Of a DNA stretch of 64,000 bases, positions 23,944-33,713 are shown one piece after another. Within the stretch, counting starts at the first letter, position 1. Every line of letters starts with the position of its first letter. The position numbers and the translations under genes are program-made. The stretch is taken from positions 62,001 to 126,000 of the forward strand of contig NZ_JAHVIT010000002.1 in the NCBI RefSeq assembly GCF_019801605.1, read 5' to 3'. The notes below the pieces were generated by a model, which saw nothing but the letters and a program-made list of their open reading frames with translations, ran no database searches and was not told where the DNA came from. This DNA is from Maritimibacter alkaliphilus. GTDB taxonomy: Bacteria; Pseudomonadota; Alphaproteobacteria; Rhodobacterales; Rhodobacteraceae.

Positions 23944-24912
23944 TCAGGCGATCTGCCGGAGGTCGTCGAAGAGGCCCTCGGCCATGGTGCGGGCGTGGGT
24001 GATGCGGTCGCGGGACATGTCGGGATGTTCGACGCGGACAAGGCATTCGTAGCAGATCAGGTAGGGCAGGATGCGGGTCGCCTCCTCCTCGTCCATGGCG
24101 AAGGCGGTGGTGAAGGCCTCGTAGGCGGCAGCGTCGACGCCGAACCGGCGCTGGCCCGACGGCAGCATCCCGCGGCGGGCCATGTGGGTCAGGAAGCGGG
24201 CGATGTCGCGGTAGATCGGCGCCCGGCGTGAGCCACCGAGGTCGATCCCCGTGAGCCGGCCCCCGGCGGCTATCAGGTTGTTGGGGTGGAAATCCCCGTG
24301 GCAGATCGCGGTGCGCCAGGTGGCCTCGCGCAGCCCGCGGGAGAGTTTCTTCATCTTCTGAAGCACGCGACCCTCGATCTCGGCCAGTTCGGCGTGGGTC
24401 TGTCTTGCCGCCGCCTCCTCGGCCCAGGTGCGCCAGGGGCCGCGGTTGATCGGGGCCCGCGCCTCGGTCGTACCGGTGAAGCCTGCGAGCCAATGTGCGG
24501 CGCGGACACACCAGCGCAGGCGGTCCTCGGTCCCGGAGGACCAGAGCAGGTCGAGCAGGGGGCGGCCCGCGACATGCTCCACGGCCAGCACGCGCCCCCC
24601 GGCGCCAAGCACCAGCGGGCGGTTCACCGCACTTGCGCCCTGCGCCATCGCGGCAGCGGCGCGGGTGAGCTCCTGCCATTCGGCGTCGAAGGCCTCGGCG
24701 TCCCGGTCCGACTTCGCCATGCGGAAGATCGCGGGCCGCCCGTCGAGAGTGCCGTCGAAGACCACCCGTCGGCCGGGAACGAAGCGCAGCATCTCGCCGG
24801 GATGGGCGCCCGCGAGGGCCGGATCGGTTGCGCAGAGCGTCAGCAGCCCCTCGCGCAGGGCCTCGGCGATCCTCGGGTGGCTGTCCTGTGTCGGACGGAT
24901 GAAGTCAGTCAT
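23944..24912 (-). CDS. Aminoglycoside phosphotransferase (APH)-family protein
   Basis: A protein-kinase-like small-molecule phosphotransferase of 322 residues. The catalytic loop reads ICHGDFHPNNLI and the metal aspartate lies in GIDLGGSRRAPIYRDIARFL. The substrate is unknown; the family includes choline, homoserine and antibiotic kinases, and nothing here points to drug resistance. An in-frame ATG four codons upstream (24924) is an equal start candidate, since neither has a clear ribosome site. Confidence 0.75.
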   Translation of the reverse strand: MTDFIRPTQDSHPRIAEALREGLLTLCATDPALAGAHPGEMLRFVPGRRVVFDGTLDGRPAIFRMAKSDRDAEAFDAEWQELTRAAAAMAQGASAVNRPLVLGAGGRVLAVEHVAGRPLLDLLWSSGTEDRLRWCVRAAHWLAGFTGTTEARAPINRGPWRTWAEEAAARQTHAELAEIEGRVLQKMKKLSRGLREATWRTAICHGDFHPNNLIAAGGRLTGIDLGGSRRAPIYRDIARFLTHMARRGMLPSGQRRFGVDAAAYEAFTTAFAMDEEEATRILPYLICYECLVRVEHPDMSRDRITHARTMAEGLFDDLRQIA

Positions 24913-25040
24913 GGCGGTGATCATTGGACTGCCGCCGGGCGGCGGTCAACCGGCAGCCCCCGTCCGCCACGGCAGGGGCCGATTGAACCCGCCCCGCGTG
25001 GCGTCTATGGTGCGCGCGACCGCCAGACCGAGGACGCATC

Positions 25041-25292
25041 ATGACCGAGACCGCGCAGACCCCCGTCGCCGAAATGAGCTTCGAGGATGCCATGAAAGAG
25101 CTGGAAACCGTCGTGGGCCGACTGGAGCGGGGCGACGTTCCGCTGGAGGAATCGATCCGTCTCTACGAACGTGGCGCCGAGCTGAAGAAGCGCTGCGAGG
25201 CCAAGCTGAAGGAAGCCGAGGAGAAGGTGGCCGCGATCACCCTCGACGGCGAGGGCAACCCCGCGGGCCTGAAACCGGTCGAGGGGCTGTGA
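25041..25292 (+). CDS. xseB: Exodeoxyribonuclease VII small subunit
   Basis: The small subunit of exonuclease VII, 83 residues. It shows the usual SFEDAMKELETVVGRLERGD start and the helix LEESIRLYERGAELKKRCE. It forms a complex with XseA, which is not in this window. The stop is followed directly by the GTG start of ispA, and the xseB-ispA-dxs order is common in alphaproteobacteria. Confidence 0.9.
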   Translation: MTETAQTPVAEMSFEDAMKELETVVGRLERGDVPLEESIRLYERGAELKKRCEAKLKEAEEKVAAITLDGEGNPAGLKPVEGL

Positions 25293-26141
25293 GTGTTCCG
25301 CACCTCCCTGACGCAGGCGGCTGACGCGGTCGCAGGCTTTCTCGACGCCACCCTTGCGGAGACCCCGGGCGAAGTCGGCGCAGCCATGCGCTATGGCGTG
25401 CAAGGCGGCAAGCGCCTGCGGGCCTTCCTCGTGCTGGAGAGTGCGCAGCTGCATGACGTGCCCCGCGCCGAGGCGCTGAAGGCTGCCGCCGCCATCGAGG
25501 CGATGCATGCCTATTCGCTGATCCACGACGACCTGCCCTGCATGGACGACGACGACCTGCGCCGGGGCCAGCCCACGGTGCACGTGAAATGGGACGAGGC
25601 GACCGCCGTCCTCGCCGGCGATGCGCTGCAGAGCCTCGCCTTCGAACTGGCGGCCTCCGCCGCGAGCCGGGGCGACCTCGTGGGCGCGCTCGCCCGGGCT
25701 GCGGGCGCGCGCGGCATGGTGCGCGGGCAAGAGCTCGACATCGCGGCCGAAACCGCCGAGACCCCGTTGACGCTGGAGCAAATCACCGAGCTGCAGGCCG
25801 GCAAGACCGGTGCGCTCTTCGAATGGTCCGCCTGTGCAGGCGCCGTCATGGCCGGGGCCGATCCCGCGCCGCTCGCGGCCTATGCGCGCGCCATGGGCCT
25901 TGCCTTCCAGATCGCGGACGACATCTTGGACGTAGAGGGTGACGAGGAAACCGCCGGCAAGCGGCTGCAGAAGGACGCGGCCGCCGGCAAGGCGACCTTC
26001 GTCTCGCTGCTGGGACTGGAGCCTGCCCGTGCGCGGGCCGCGGCCCTGGCGCAGGAGGCCTGCGACGCCCTCGCCCCCTATGGCGAGGCCGCCGAAAGCT
26101 TGCGGCAGGCGGCCCGCTTCGTTATCTCGCGCGACAGCTGA
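25293..26141 (+). CDS. ispA: Polyprenyl (farnesyl/geranyl) diphosphate synthase
   Basis: Condenses isopentenyl diphosphate with allylic diphosphates to make geranyl/farnesyl diphosphate; 282 residues. The first aspartate-rich motif lies in HDDLPCMDDDDLRRG and the second in QIADDILD. The start is GTG immediately after the xseB stop. It lies between xseB and dxs, giving one isoprenoid-linked operon. Confidence 0.9.
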   Translation: MFRTSLTQAADAVAGFLDATLAETPGEVGAAMRYGVQGGKRLRAFLVLESAQLHDVPRAEALKAAAAIEAMHAYSLIHDDLPCMDDDDLRRGQPTVHVKWDEATAVLAGDALQSLAFELAASAASRGDLVGALARAAGARGMVRGQELDIAAETAETPLTLEQITELQAGKTGALFEWSACAGAVMAGADPAPLAAYARAMGLAFQIADDILDVEGDEETAGKRLQKDAAAGKATFVSLLGLEPARARAAALAQEACDALAPYGEAAESLRQAARFVISRDS

Positions 26142-26174
26142 CGCAGCTTGCGCGAAAAGGCCCCGGAGGCTGAC

Positions 26175-28097
26175 ATGACCACACCCGAGACGCCCCTTCT
26201 GGACAAGGTCCGGATCCCCGCCGACCTCAAGGGTTTCAGCGACGCGCAGCTGCGCCAAGTCGCCGACGAATTGCGCAGCGAGACCATCGCCGCCGTCTCC
26301 GAGACCGGCGGCCATCTCGGCGCGGGCCTCGGCGTGGTGGAACTGACCGTGGCGCTGCACGCGGTCTTCGACACCCCGCGCGACAAGCTCATCTGGGACG
26401 TCAGCCACCAGTCCTACCCACACAAGATCCTCACCGGCCGTCGCGACCGGATGCGGACCCTGCGCCAGAAGGACGGCCTCTCGGGCTTCACCAAGCGCTC
26501 GGAGAGCCCCTACGACCCCTTCGGCGCCGCGCACAGCTCGACCTCGATCTCGGCGGCGCTCGGCTTTGCCGTGGCGCGTGATCTGGGCGGACAGGTGCCC
26601 GAGGGCCTGGGCGACGCCATCGCGGTGATCGGCGACGGGGCAATGTCGGCGGGCATGGCCTTCGAGGCGATGAACAACGCCGGCGCGCTGAAGAAGCGGC
26701 TGATCGTGATCCTGAACGACAACGAGATGTCGATCGCCCCGCCGGTGGGCGCCCTCTCCTCCTACCTGTCGCGGCTCTATGCCGGGGCCCCGTTCCAGGA
26801 GTTCAAGGCCGCCGCCAAGGGCGCCGTCTCGCTGCTGCCTCCCCCCTTCCAGGAAGGTGCCAAGCGCGCCAAGGAGCTGCTGAAGAGCCTCACCGTCGGC
26901 GGCACGCTGTTCGAGGAACTGGGCTTCTCCTATGTCGGCCCGCTGGACGGGCACGACATGGAGCAGCTGCTGCCCGTGCTGCGCACCGTCAAGGCGCGGG
27001 CGACCGGGCCGATCCTGCTGCATGTGATCACCAAGAAGGGCAAGGGCTACGCCCCGGCGGAGAAGGCCGACGACAAGGGCCACGCCACGGCCAGGTTCGA
27101 CGTGCTCACCGGCAAGCAGCACAAGGCGCCCTCCAACGCGCCCAGCTACACCAAGGTCTTCGCCGAGAGCCTGCTGAAGGAAGCCGCCGAGGACAGCCGG
27201 ATCTGCGCCGTCACCGCGGCCATGCCCGATGGCACCGGCCTCAACCTCTTTGCCGAGCGCTACCCCTCGCGGCTCTTCGACGTGGGCATCGCGGAACAGC
27301 ACGCGGTGACCTTTGCCGCGGGCCTCGCAGCGGGCGGGCTGAAGCCTTTCTGCGCGCTCTACTCCACCTTCCTGCAGCGCGGCTATGACCAGATCGTGCA
27401 CGACGTGGCGATCCAGCGCCTGCCCGTGCGCTTCGCCATCGACCGTGCGGGCCTCGTGGGCGCCGATGGCGCGACCCACGCGGGCAGCTTCGACACCGCC
27501 TTCCTCGCCAACCTGCCCGGCATCACCGTGATGGCCGCCGCGGACGAGGCGGAGCTGGTCCACATGGTGGCCACCGCCGCCGCCCATGACGAAGGTCCGA
27601 TCGCCTTCCGCTACCCCCGTGGCGAGGGCGAAGGCGTCACCATGCCGGAACGCGGCGAGGTGCTGGAAATCGGCAAGGGCCGCATGATCCGCGAGGGCAG
27701 CCGCGTGGCGCTGCTCTCCTTCGGCACCCGCCTTGGCGAGACGCTGAAAGCCTGCGAGGCGCTCGACGCCCGCGGCATCAAGGCCACCGTGGCCGACGCC
27801 CGCTTCGCCAAGCCGCTGGACCGCGACCTGATCCTGCAACTGGCCCGCCACCACGAGGCGCTGATCACCATCGAGGAAGGCGCGATCGGCGGCTTCGGCA
27901 GCCACGTGGCCCAGCTTCTGGCCGAGGAAGGCGTCTTCGACAGCGGCCTGAAATACCGTTCCATGGTCCTGCCCGACATCTTCATCGACCAGGCCAGCCC
28001 CGCGGACATGTACGCCGTGGCGAAGCTGAACGCTTCGGATATCGAGGCCAAGGTCCTCGACACCCTCGGCGTCGCCCAGCTTCAGTCCCGCGCCTGA
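26175..28097 (+). CDS. dxs: 1-deoxy-D-xylulose-5-phosphate synthase
   Basis: The first enzyme of the methylerythritol phosphate pathway, joining pyruvate and glyceraldehyde 3-phosphate; 640 residues. The thiamine-diphosphate motif runs from [18 protein letters not shown] to ILNDNEM. The transketolase-type central domain has [18 protein letters not shown] and the C-terminal domain is complete. The ATG at 26175 is preceded by GGAGG. It is the last gene of the xseB-ispA-dxs operon and is followed by a hairpin. Confidence 0.93.
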   Translation: MTTPETPLLDKVRIPADLKGFSDAQLRQVADELRSETIAAVSETGGHLGAGLGVVELTVALHAVFDTPRDKLIWDVSHQSYPHKILTGRRDRMRTLRQKDGLSGFTKRSESPYDPFGAAHSSTSISAALGFAVARDLGGQVPEGLGDAIAVIGDGAMSAGMAFEAMNNAGALKKRLIVILNDNEMSIAPPVGALSSYLSRLYAGAPFQEFKAAAKGAVSLLPPPFQEGAKRAKELLKSLTVGGTLFEELGFSYVGPLDGHDMEQLLPVLRTVKARATGPILLHVITKKGKGYAPAEKADDKGHATARFDVLTGKQHKAPSNAPSYTKVFAESLLKEAAEDSRICAVTAAMPDGTGLNLFAERYPSRLFDVGIAEQHAVTFAAGLAAGGLKPFCALYSTFLQRGYDQIVHDVAIQRLPVRFAIDRAGLVGADGATHAGSFDTAFLANLPGITVMAAADEAELVHMVATAAAHDEGPIAFRYPRGEGEGVTMPERGEVLEIGKGRMIREGSRVALLSFGTRLGETLKACEALDARGIKATVADARFAKPLDRDLILQLARHHEALITIEEGAIGGFGSHVAQLLAEEGVFDSGLKYRSMVLPDIFIDQASPADMYAVAKLNASDIEAKVLDTLGVAQLQSRA

Positions 28098-28104
28098 CGC
28101 AACA

Positions 28105-28128
28105 AAAAGGGGGCCACGGCCCCTTCAT
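28105..28128 (+). terminator. Hairpin terminator after dxs
   Basis: AAGGGGGCC pairs with GGCCCCTT around a two-base loop just after the dxs stop. The following T-run is broken (CATCTTT). It merges into a partial copy of the structured repeat tail at 28123-28155. Confidence 0.6.
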
Positions 28129-28155
28129 CTTTCGCTCCCAAATATCCCCGCCGGA
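28123..28155 (-). repeat. Partial structured repeat: tail module only
   Basis: On the minus strand GGGGATATTT is followed by GAGCGAAAGATGAA, the same tail as copies 2 and 4, but the G-rich head is missing. Similar headless tails occur at 46400-46425 and 49466-49500. Confidence 0.6.
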
Positions 28156-28217
28156 GGCATCCGACCTCACGGCCGAGAACCCCGTCAGCGGTTCACACGC
28201 AACTCAGACTTCGGCAT

Positions 28218-28862
28218 TCAGACTCCGGCGCCCGTGCTGACGAGCCACCAGATCCCGAAGAGCGCCGCCCCCGACCAGATGTGCCCGAGCACGGCAAAGA
28301 GCCCGTCCCGCGCCAGCATCGAGATCGCGTAGAAGGTGATCGCCGTGGCGAAAATCGAGGTCACCATCGGCAGCACCTCGAGGAAGGGGATGATCACGCA
28401 GATCCCCATGATCACAAGCATGTTCACCATGCTCATCGGGCGCCGCACCATCAGCGACAGCCGCTGGTGGGTGCGCCGGTCGATCCAGCCCGCGGGCTTG
28501 CGCAGCCAGTCGATGGCCCGGCCGAACTTGGCGCCATCCACGGTCCGGCGCAGCAGGAACTGCGGCAGCCAGGTGCGGGACCGGCCCATCAGCTTCTGCG
28601 CTGTCAGCAGGAAGATGAAGAGCGCCCCCAGCGTCGGCAGCCCGGGAATCCCCGAGAGCGGCGAGACGAGGATCATCGAGGGCACCAGAAGGATGGGCGC
28701 AAACGACCGCACGCCCATCTCGTCGAGGATATCGCGGACCGACACCCGCGCATCGCCCGCAATGCGGTCGAGGGCGTCGAGGATGTCCGTCAGGCTGCGC
28801 AGTTCGGGTTCCGCGCGGGTCGCAGCCGTGGGAGGGGCATATGTCATCTCGGTGGAGCTCAT
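28218..28862 (-). CDS. ExoD-like exopolysaccharide synthesis family membrane protein
   Basis: An inner-membrane protein of 214 residues of the ExoD family. A cytoplasmic N-terminal part (LTDILDALDRIAGDARVSVR) precedes several membrane segments, with the typical LLVPSMILVSPLSGIPGLP and a late FLEVLPMVTSIFATAITF. ExoD was linked to exopolysaccharide and alkali tolerance in rhizobia; its biochemical action is unknown. It appears to be a single gene. Confidence 0.8.
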   Translation of the reverse strand: MSSTEMTYAPPTAATRAEPELRSLTDILDALDRIAGDARVSVRDILDEMGVRSFAPILLVPSMILVSPLSGIPGLPTLGALFIFLLTAQKLMGRSRTWLPQFLLRRTVDGAKFGRAIDWLRKPAGWIDRRTHQRLSLMVRRPMSMVNMLVIMGICVIIPFLEVLPMVTSIFATAITFYAISMLARDGLFAVLGHIWSGAALFGIWWLVSTGAGV

Positions 28863-28893
28863 GGACAGCCAACGCGCTGGAGCGCATCCGGTT

Positions 28894-29775
28894 TCATGGA
28901 TTCGTCGGCGAGGGGCCCGCTGCGCGGTTTTCCTCCTCCAGCAGGGCCTTCAGCCCAATGCGGTAGTCCGGATAGAGCAGCTGCACCCCGAGATCCTCCT
29001 TGATGCGGTCGTTCCGCACCCGCTTGCTCTCGGCATAGAAGCTGCGCGCCATGGGCGTCATCTCGGCAGTGCGGAAATCCTCCTCCGGCGGCGGATCGAC
29101 GCCGAGCAGCCCTGCCGCGTAGGTGATCACGTCCTCGGGCGGGGCGGCCTCGTCATCGCAGAGGTTGTAGACCGCGCCGGGATCGGGCCGCGCGATGGAG
29201 GCTGCAAGGACCTGCGCGATATCCTCCACGTGGATGCGGCTGAAGACCTGCCCGGGCTTGAGGATGCGCCGCGCCTTGCCCGCGCGCACCTTGGCAAAGG
29301 GGCCACGGCCCGGGCCATAGATCCCCGCCAGCCGGAAGATATGCAGCGGCAGCCCGGGGATCGCCTGCCATTCGGCCTCGGCGCCGGCCCGCCACTGGCC
29401 GCGCCGGGTGGAGGGCGTCAGCGGCGTCGCCTCGTCGACCCAGCCGCCTTCGTGATCGCCATAGACCCCGGTGGTGGAGAGGTAGCCCACCCAGTCCAGC
29501 CGGGGCGCGGCGGCAACAAAGGCCTCGCGCATCTCGCGCAGCACCGGATCGCCCTCAGCATCGGGCCCGGCGGAGATCAGCACATGGGTGGCCCGCGCCA
29601 GAACCGGGGTCAGGTCGGCACGCGGAAAGATGTGCGGGATCACCCCGGAGGCGGCGAGCGCCCGGGCCTTTTCCTCGCTGCGCGTGGTGCCATGGACCTG
29701 CCAGCCCTCGGGCAGCAGGTGGCGGGTCAGGGCGCGGGCGGAATAGCCGTGGCCGAAGGACAGAAGCAGGGTCAT
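28894..29775 (-). CDS. NAD(P)-dependent epimerase/dehydratase-type SDR (YeeZ-like)
   Basis: An extended short-chain dehydrogenase-like protein of 293 residues. The nucleotide-binding start is degenerate, LLLSFGHGYSARALTRHL, with GHG in place of GxxGxxG, as in YeeZ-type proteins. YLSTTGVYGDHEGGWVDE holds the Ser and Tyr of the active site, and FRLAGIYGPGR follows. The ATG at 29775 is chosen because the first strand begins there. The substrate is unknown. Confidence 0.75.
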   Translation of the reverse strand: MTLLLSFGHGYSARALTRHLLPEGWQVHGTTRSEEKARALAASGVIPHIFPRADLTPVLARATHVLISAGPDAEGDPVLREMREAFVAAAPRLDWVGYLSTTGVYGDHEGGWVDEATPLTPSTRRGQWRAGAEAEWQAIPGLPLHIFRLAGIYGPGRGPFAKVRAGKARRILKPGQVFSRIHVEDIAQVLAASIARPDPGAVYNLCDDEAAPPEDVITYAAGLLGVDPPPEEDFRTAEMTPMARSFYAESKRVRNDRIKEDLGVQLLYPDYRIGLKALLEEENRAAGPSPTNP

Positions 29776-29924
29776 GCCAGCGAAGTGTGTCGGGCAGGGC
29801 ATCAAGTCAAGGCAAATGCCCGCCCATGGCCACGAACCGCCTGAATCGCGCCGTATCTGGGCTTGCCCTCCCCCTTGTTTTCAAGGCAGATAGGCCAAAA
29901 CCGGCCCGAACCGGCAAGGACCCG

Positions 29925-31403
29925 ATGGAATACGCGCAGACGACATACCGCAGCCCGCAGCTGCCCGCCGCAGAAGTCTTCGACAGCGCCCGCCCGGCGG
30001 TGGACCGGCTGATCGCCCTCTATGAAGGCGCGACAGAGTTCCTCAAGGCAGAGTTCGTGGCCGCCCTCTCCGATGGTCAGCCGGATCAGCGCGTGCGCGC
30101 CTTTTATCCCGAGGTCCGGATCACCACCACGACCCACGCCAAGATCGACAGCCGCCTCAGCTTCGGCCACGTCGCGGCGCCGGGCACCTATGCCGCGACG
30201 ATCACCCGGCCCGACCTGTTCCGCAACTACCTCGAACAGCAGATCAAGCTGCTGCTGGAAAACCACGGGGTGCCGGTGCAGGTGGGCCTGTCGGACACGC
30301 CGATGCCGGTGCATTTCGCCGTCGCCCGCGACAGCGCCCTGACCGTCCCGCACGAGGGCGCGGCCAGCTTCCCGCTGCGCGACGTCTTCGACGTGCCGGA
30401 CCTGACGACGACCAACGACGACATCGTGAACGGCACGGCCCAGCCCGCGCCCGACGGCACGCTCTCGCTGGCGCCCTTCACGGCGCAGCGGGTGGATTAC
30501 TCACTGGCGCGGCTGGCCCATTACACGGCTACCGATCCCGAGCATTTCCAGAACCACGTTCTATTCACGAACTACCAGTTCTACGTCTCGGAATTCGAGG
30601 CCTACGCCCGCCGGATGCTGGCCGATCCCGAGAGCGGCTACACCAGCTTCGTCTCGACCGGGAACGCCGAGATCACCGATGCGCTCGGCGATCTGCCGGT
30701 GGCGGCCAAGATGCCGCAGATGCCGACCTATCACCTCAAGCGGCCCGACAGTCAGGGCATCACGCTGGTGAACATCGGCGTCGGCCCCTCCAACGCCAAG
30801 ACGGCGACGGACCATATTGCCGTGCTGCGGCCCCATGCCTGGCTCATGGTCGGCCATTGCGCGGGGCTGCGGAACTCGCAGAGCCTCGGCGATTTCGTCC
30901 TCGCCCATGCCTACCTGCGCGAGGACAAGGTGCTGGACGACGACCTGCCGCTCTGGGTGCCGATCCCGGCCCTGGCGGAGATCCAGGTCGCGCTTGAAGA
31001 TGCCGTCGAGGCAGAGACCGCCCTGACCGGCTACGACCTGAAGCGCGTCATGCGCACGGGCACCGTCGCCAGCCTCGACAACCGGAACTGGGAGCTCAGG
31101 GACCACTCCGGCCCCGTGCAGCGCCTCAGCCAGTCCCGCGCCGTGGCGCTGGACATGGAAAGTGCCACCATCGCCGCCAACGGCTTCCGCTTCCGCGTGC
31201 CCTACGGGACGCTGCTCTGTGTCAGCGACAAGCCGCTGCACGGAGAGTTGAAGCTGCCCGGCATGGCCAGCGACTTTTACAAGACCCAGGTGGCGCGCCA
31301 CCTGATGATCGGCATTCGCGCCATGGAAACCCTGCGCGACATGCCGCTGGAGCGGATCCACAGCCGGAAACTGCGCTCTTTCGACGAGACGGCTTTCCTA
31401 TGA
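29925..31403 (+). CDS. amn: AMP nucleosidase
   Basis: Hydrolyses AMP to adenine and ribose 5-phosphate; 492 residues, the usual length. The N-terminal regulatory domain is followed by the nucleoside-phosphorylase fold, including MVGHCAGLRNSQSLGDFVLA and ALDMESATIAANGFRF with the purine-site Met-Glu-Ser. The ATG at 29925 matches the family start; upstream in-frame residues are not conserved. It appears to be a single gene. Confidence 0.9.
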   Translation: MEYAQTTYRSPQLPAAEVFDSARPAVDRLIALYEGATEFLKAEFVAALSDGQPDQRVRAFYPEVRITTTTHAKIDSRLSFGHVAAPGTYAATITRPDLFRNYLEQQIKLLLENHGVPVQVGLSDTPMPVHFAVARDSALTVPHEGAASFPLRDVFDVPDLTTTNDDIVNGTAQPAPDGTLSLAPFTAQRVDYSLARLAHYTATDPEHFQNHVLFTNYQFYVSEFEAYARRMLADPESGYTSFVSTGNAEITDALGDLPVAAKMPQMPTYHLKRPDSQGITLVNIGVGPSNAKTATDHIAVLRPHAWLMVGHCAGLRNSQSLGDFVLAHAYLREDKVLDDDLPLWVPIPALAEIQVALEDAVEAETALTGYDLKRVMRTGTVASLDNRNWELRDHSGPVQRLSQSRAVALDMESATIAANGFRFRVPYGTLLCVSDKPLHGELKLPGMASDFYKTQVARHLMIGIRAMETLRDMPLERIHSRKLRSFDETAFL

Positions 31404-31553
31404 TTCACTCAACCGCGCGTTGTTCGTCACAGTTGTCTACAAGAGGTGACTTTATACCCCTTGAAGACCACTATTTATTGTGTTTTTCCCCAATATCCGG
31501 TTAGATGTTGACCGATACGCCCAAGACATCGGGCAGTGAAAAGGAGACCAGAA

Positions 31554-31841
31554 ATGGCCAAACCGATGACCAAGACCCAACTCGTTGCCGCACTGGCCGA
31601 AGAAATGGGCGCAGACAAGAAAACCGCCTCGACCGCGCTGGACGCCGTCGTTTCGGTGATCACCAAGGAAGTCGCAGAGGGCGGCGCCGTGACCCTGCCC
31701 GGCGTTGGCAAGATCTACTGCCGTGAGCGCCCCGAGCGCATGGTGCGCAACCCCGCCACCGGCGAGCAGATCAAGAAGGAAGCCGACAAGGTCGTCAAGA
31801 TGACGATCGCCAAGGCGCTGAAAGACAGCGTGAACGGCTGA
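31554..31841 (+). CDS. HU-family DNA-binding protein
   Basis: A nucleoid protein of 95 residues that bends DNA as a dimer. It has the N-terminal helices KTQLVAALAEEMGADKKTA, a beta arm with LPGVGKIYCRERPERMVRNP, and a C-terminal helix. The arm sequence RNPATGEQI is the DNA-contacting HU/IHF motif. The ATG follows AAGGAGA. A strong terminator follows. Confidence 0.9.
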   Translation: MAKPMTKTQLVAALAEEMGADKKTASTALDAVVSVITKEVAEGGAVTLPGVGKIYCRERPERMVRNPATGEQIKKEADKVVKMTIAKALKDSVNG

Positions 31842-31885
31842 TCTCGGACCGGCTGCGCCCTCCGCGCGGCCTCCGACATCCCTTC

Positions 31886-31919
31886 AGGGCCGCCGGGCCG
31901 ATGCCCGGGCGGCCCTTTT
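31886..31919 (+). terminator. Rho-independent terminator after the HU gene
   Basis: AGGGCCGCCGGGC pairs with GCCCGGGCGGCCCT (one bulge) around a four-base loop and is followed by TTTTG, 45 bases after the HU stop. Confidence 0.85.
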
Positions 31920-31950
31920 GTTGTTTCCTGAATACAAGAGGTTGGCCAAG

Positions 31951-32823
31951 ATGGATATTCGCGCCATCGCCATGGGCGTCCTGTTCTCCCTGCTCTGGTC
32001 CTCGGCCTTCTCCTCGGCCCGGGTGATCGTGGCCCACGCCCCGCCGGTGGCCTCGCTGGCGCTGCGCTTCCTGATCTCCGGCCTCGTCGGCGTCGCCATT
32101 GCCCGCGCCCTTGGCCAGAGCTGGCGCCTGACCCGCCCGCAATGGCGCGGCACGGTGATCTTCGGCCTGTGCCAGAATGCGCTCTACCTCGGGCTCTTCT
32201 TCATCGCGATGCAATGGATCGAGGCCTCGCTCGCCTCGATCATCGCCTCCACCATGCCGCTGATGGTCGGGCTGATCGGCTGGGCCGTGCTCGGCGACCG
32301 GCTAAACCGCATGACGGTGCTGGGGCTGGGCCTCGGCGTGGCGGGCGTGATCCTGATCATGGGCACGCGGCTTGGCACAGGCACCGATCCGATCGGCGTG
32401 GCGCTCTGCCTTGCCGGCACGCTGGCGCTCTCCATCGCGACCCTCAGCGCGCGGGGCGCCTCGTCGGGCGGCAACGTGCTGATGGTGGTCGGGCTCCAGA
32501 TGCTGGCCGGCAGCGCGATCCTCTTCGTCGCGGCGCTCTTCCTCGACGAACGTCCGCTGGCCTATGCGCCCGAGTTGCTCTGGGCCTTCACCTACACGGT
32601 CTTTGTGCCGGGGCTGCTGGCCACATGGGTCTGGTTCACGCTGGTGAACCGGATCGGCGCGGTGCGGGCGGCGACATTCCACTTCCTGAACCCCTTCTTC
32701 GGGGTGCTGGTCGCGGCCATCGTCCTGGGCGAAGCGGTGCGCCCTCTCGACATCCTCGGCGTCGGCGTGGTGGCCGCGGGCATCCTCGCGGTGCAACTCG
32801 GCCGGGCCCGGCGCACGGGCTGA
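31951..32823 (+). CDS. EamA/DMT-family transporter
   Basis: An inner-membrane transporter of 290 residues with about ten membrane segments in two EamA repeats. The first repeat includes SLLWSSAFSSARVIVAHAPP and the second ends FHFLNPFFGVLVAAIVLGE. Family members export amino acids, metabolites or drugs; the substrate is not predictable. The start is taken as ATG 31951, shortly after the HU terminator. Confidence 0.8.
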   Translation: MDIRAIAMGVLFSLLWSSAFSSARVIVAHAPPVASLALRFLISGLVGVAIARALGQSWRLTRPQWRGTVIFGLCQNALYLGLFFIAMQWIEASLASIIASTMPLMVGLIGWAVLGDRLNRMTVLGLGLGVAGVILIMGTRLGTGTDPIGVALCLAGTLALSIATLSARGASSGGNVLMVVGLQMLAGSAILFVAALFLDERPLAYAPELLWAFTYTVFVPGLLATWVWFTLVNRIGAVRAATFHFLNPFFGVLVAAIVLGEAVRPLDILGVGVVAAGILAVQLGRARRTG

Positions 32824-32911
32824 GGTCTCTCGGGCCCCGCGGGCCGACGACATCGGTCCGCGCCCCGGAGCTGCGGCTCAACACCCTGCGGCCCGCCCTA
32901 CGCGGCCCGCC

Positions 32912-33532
32912 TCACTCCGCCGCCAGCTGCTTGTCGAAGATCATCGTATCGGTGACCGACGGCCGGTTCCGGCAGCGCCGGACCCACTCCTCCACCGCAG
33001 CCCCCGGGGGCATCGCGTCGGGCACCGCGGCAAAGGCATCCGCAATCAGCAGATCCGCCGCGCTGTACTGCGGTCCCATGAGATAGCCGCCGCCGCTCAA
33101 CGCCGCCTCCAGTCGCCGGCCTACCTCGCGCAGGCTGCGGAAGGTCCGCTGCAGGGCCGGATGCTCGACCTTGTAGAGATGGAAGTGCATCACCGGCTCC
33201 AGCGTGCCCGCGTACCAGGTGAGCCACGACAGGTACTGCCCGCGCCCGGTATGCCCCGCCATCGGCGCCAGCCCGTTCTCGGGGAAGAGATCGGTCAGGT
33301 AGGCGAAGATCGCGGCGGTTTCCCAGATATGCTCGCCATCATGATCCAGCAGGGGCACCTTGCCCTCGGGGTGGGGATTGATCGCATCGACCCAGCCGGA
33401 GCCGTCGTTGCGCACGATCGAGACCGGGACCACGTTCACATTCCGCAGCGCCCCGAGCTCGACACAAAGTTGATAGACCCGCGAGGCGCGACTCATCGGG
33501 GCGTAATAGAGCGTCAACATCCGCAACACCAT
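32912..33532 (-). CDS. Glutathione S-transferase family protein
   Basis: A 206-residue protein with a thioredoxin-like N-terminal domain (LTLYYAPMSRASRVYQLCVE) including the cis-proline region GKVPLLDHDG and the glutathione-contact stretch WETAAIFAYLTDLFP. An all-helical C-terminal domain follows. Several in-frame ATGs exist; 33532 and 33520 are both plausible and 33532 has a weak GAG upstream. The substrate is unknown. Confidence 0.78.
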   Translation of the reverse strand: MVLRMLTLYYAPMSRASRVYQLCVELGALRNVNVVPVSIVRNDGSGWVDAINPHPEGKVPLLDHDGEHIWETAAIFAYLTDLFPENGLAPMAGHTGRGQYLSWLTWYAGTLEPVMHFHLYKVEHPALQRTFRSLREVGRRLEAALSGGGYLMGPQYSAADLLIADAFAAVPDAMPPGAAVEEWVRRCRNRPSVTDTMIFDKQLAAE

Positions 33533-33713
33533 GTTCTCAAGCAGCCGCACCACCCGGGCCGGGGCGCGGGCGGAGACGGCCAATCAACTCGGGCCAATCG
33601 TGACGCCATCTGGCGTCACGTCAATTCCGGTTTGTGAGATACACGTGCAGGGGCGTTCAAACTATACGCCAGAACAGGGGGGGTCCTACGCAGCAGGCAG
33701 CTAAGGGGGGCGC

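Noticed and set aside
23944-24912. Antibiotic-resistance aminoglycoside kinase
   Set aside because: The fold is shared, but the family is broad and nothing in the context (no mobile DNA, normal composition) supports a resistance role.
25005-27905. A 966-codon open frame on the minus strand
   Set aside because: It is antisense to xseB, ispA and dxs, all clearly real. No domain, no ribosome site.
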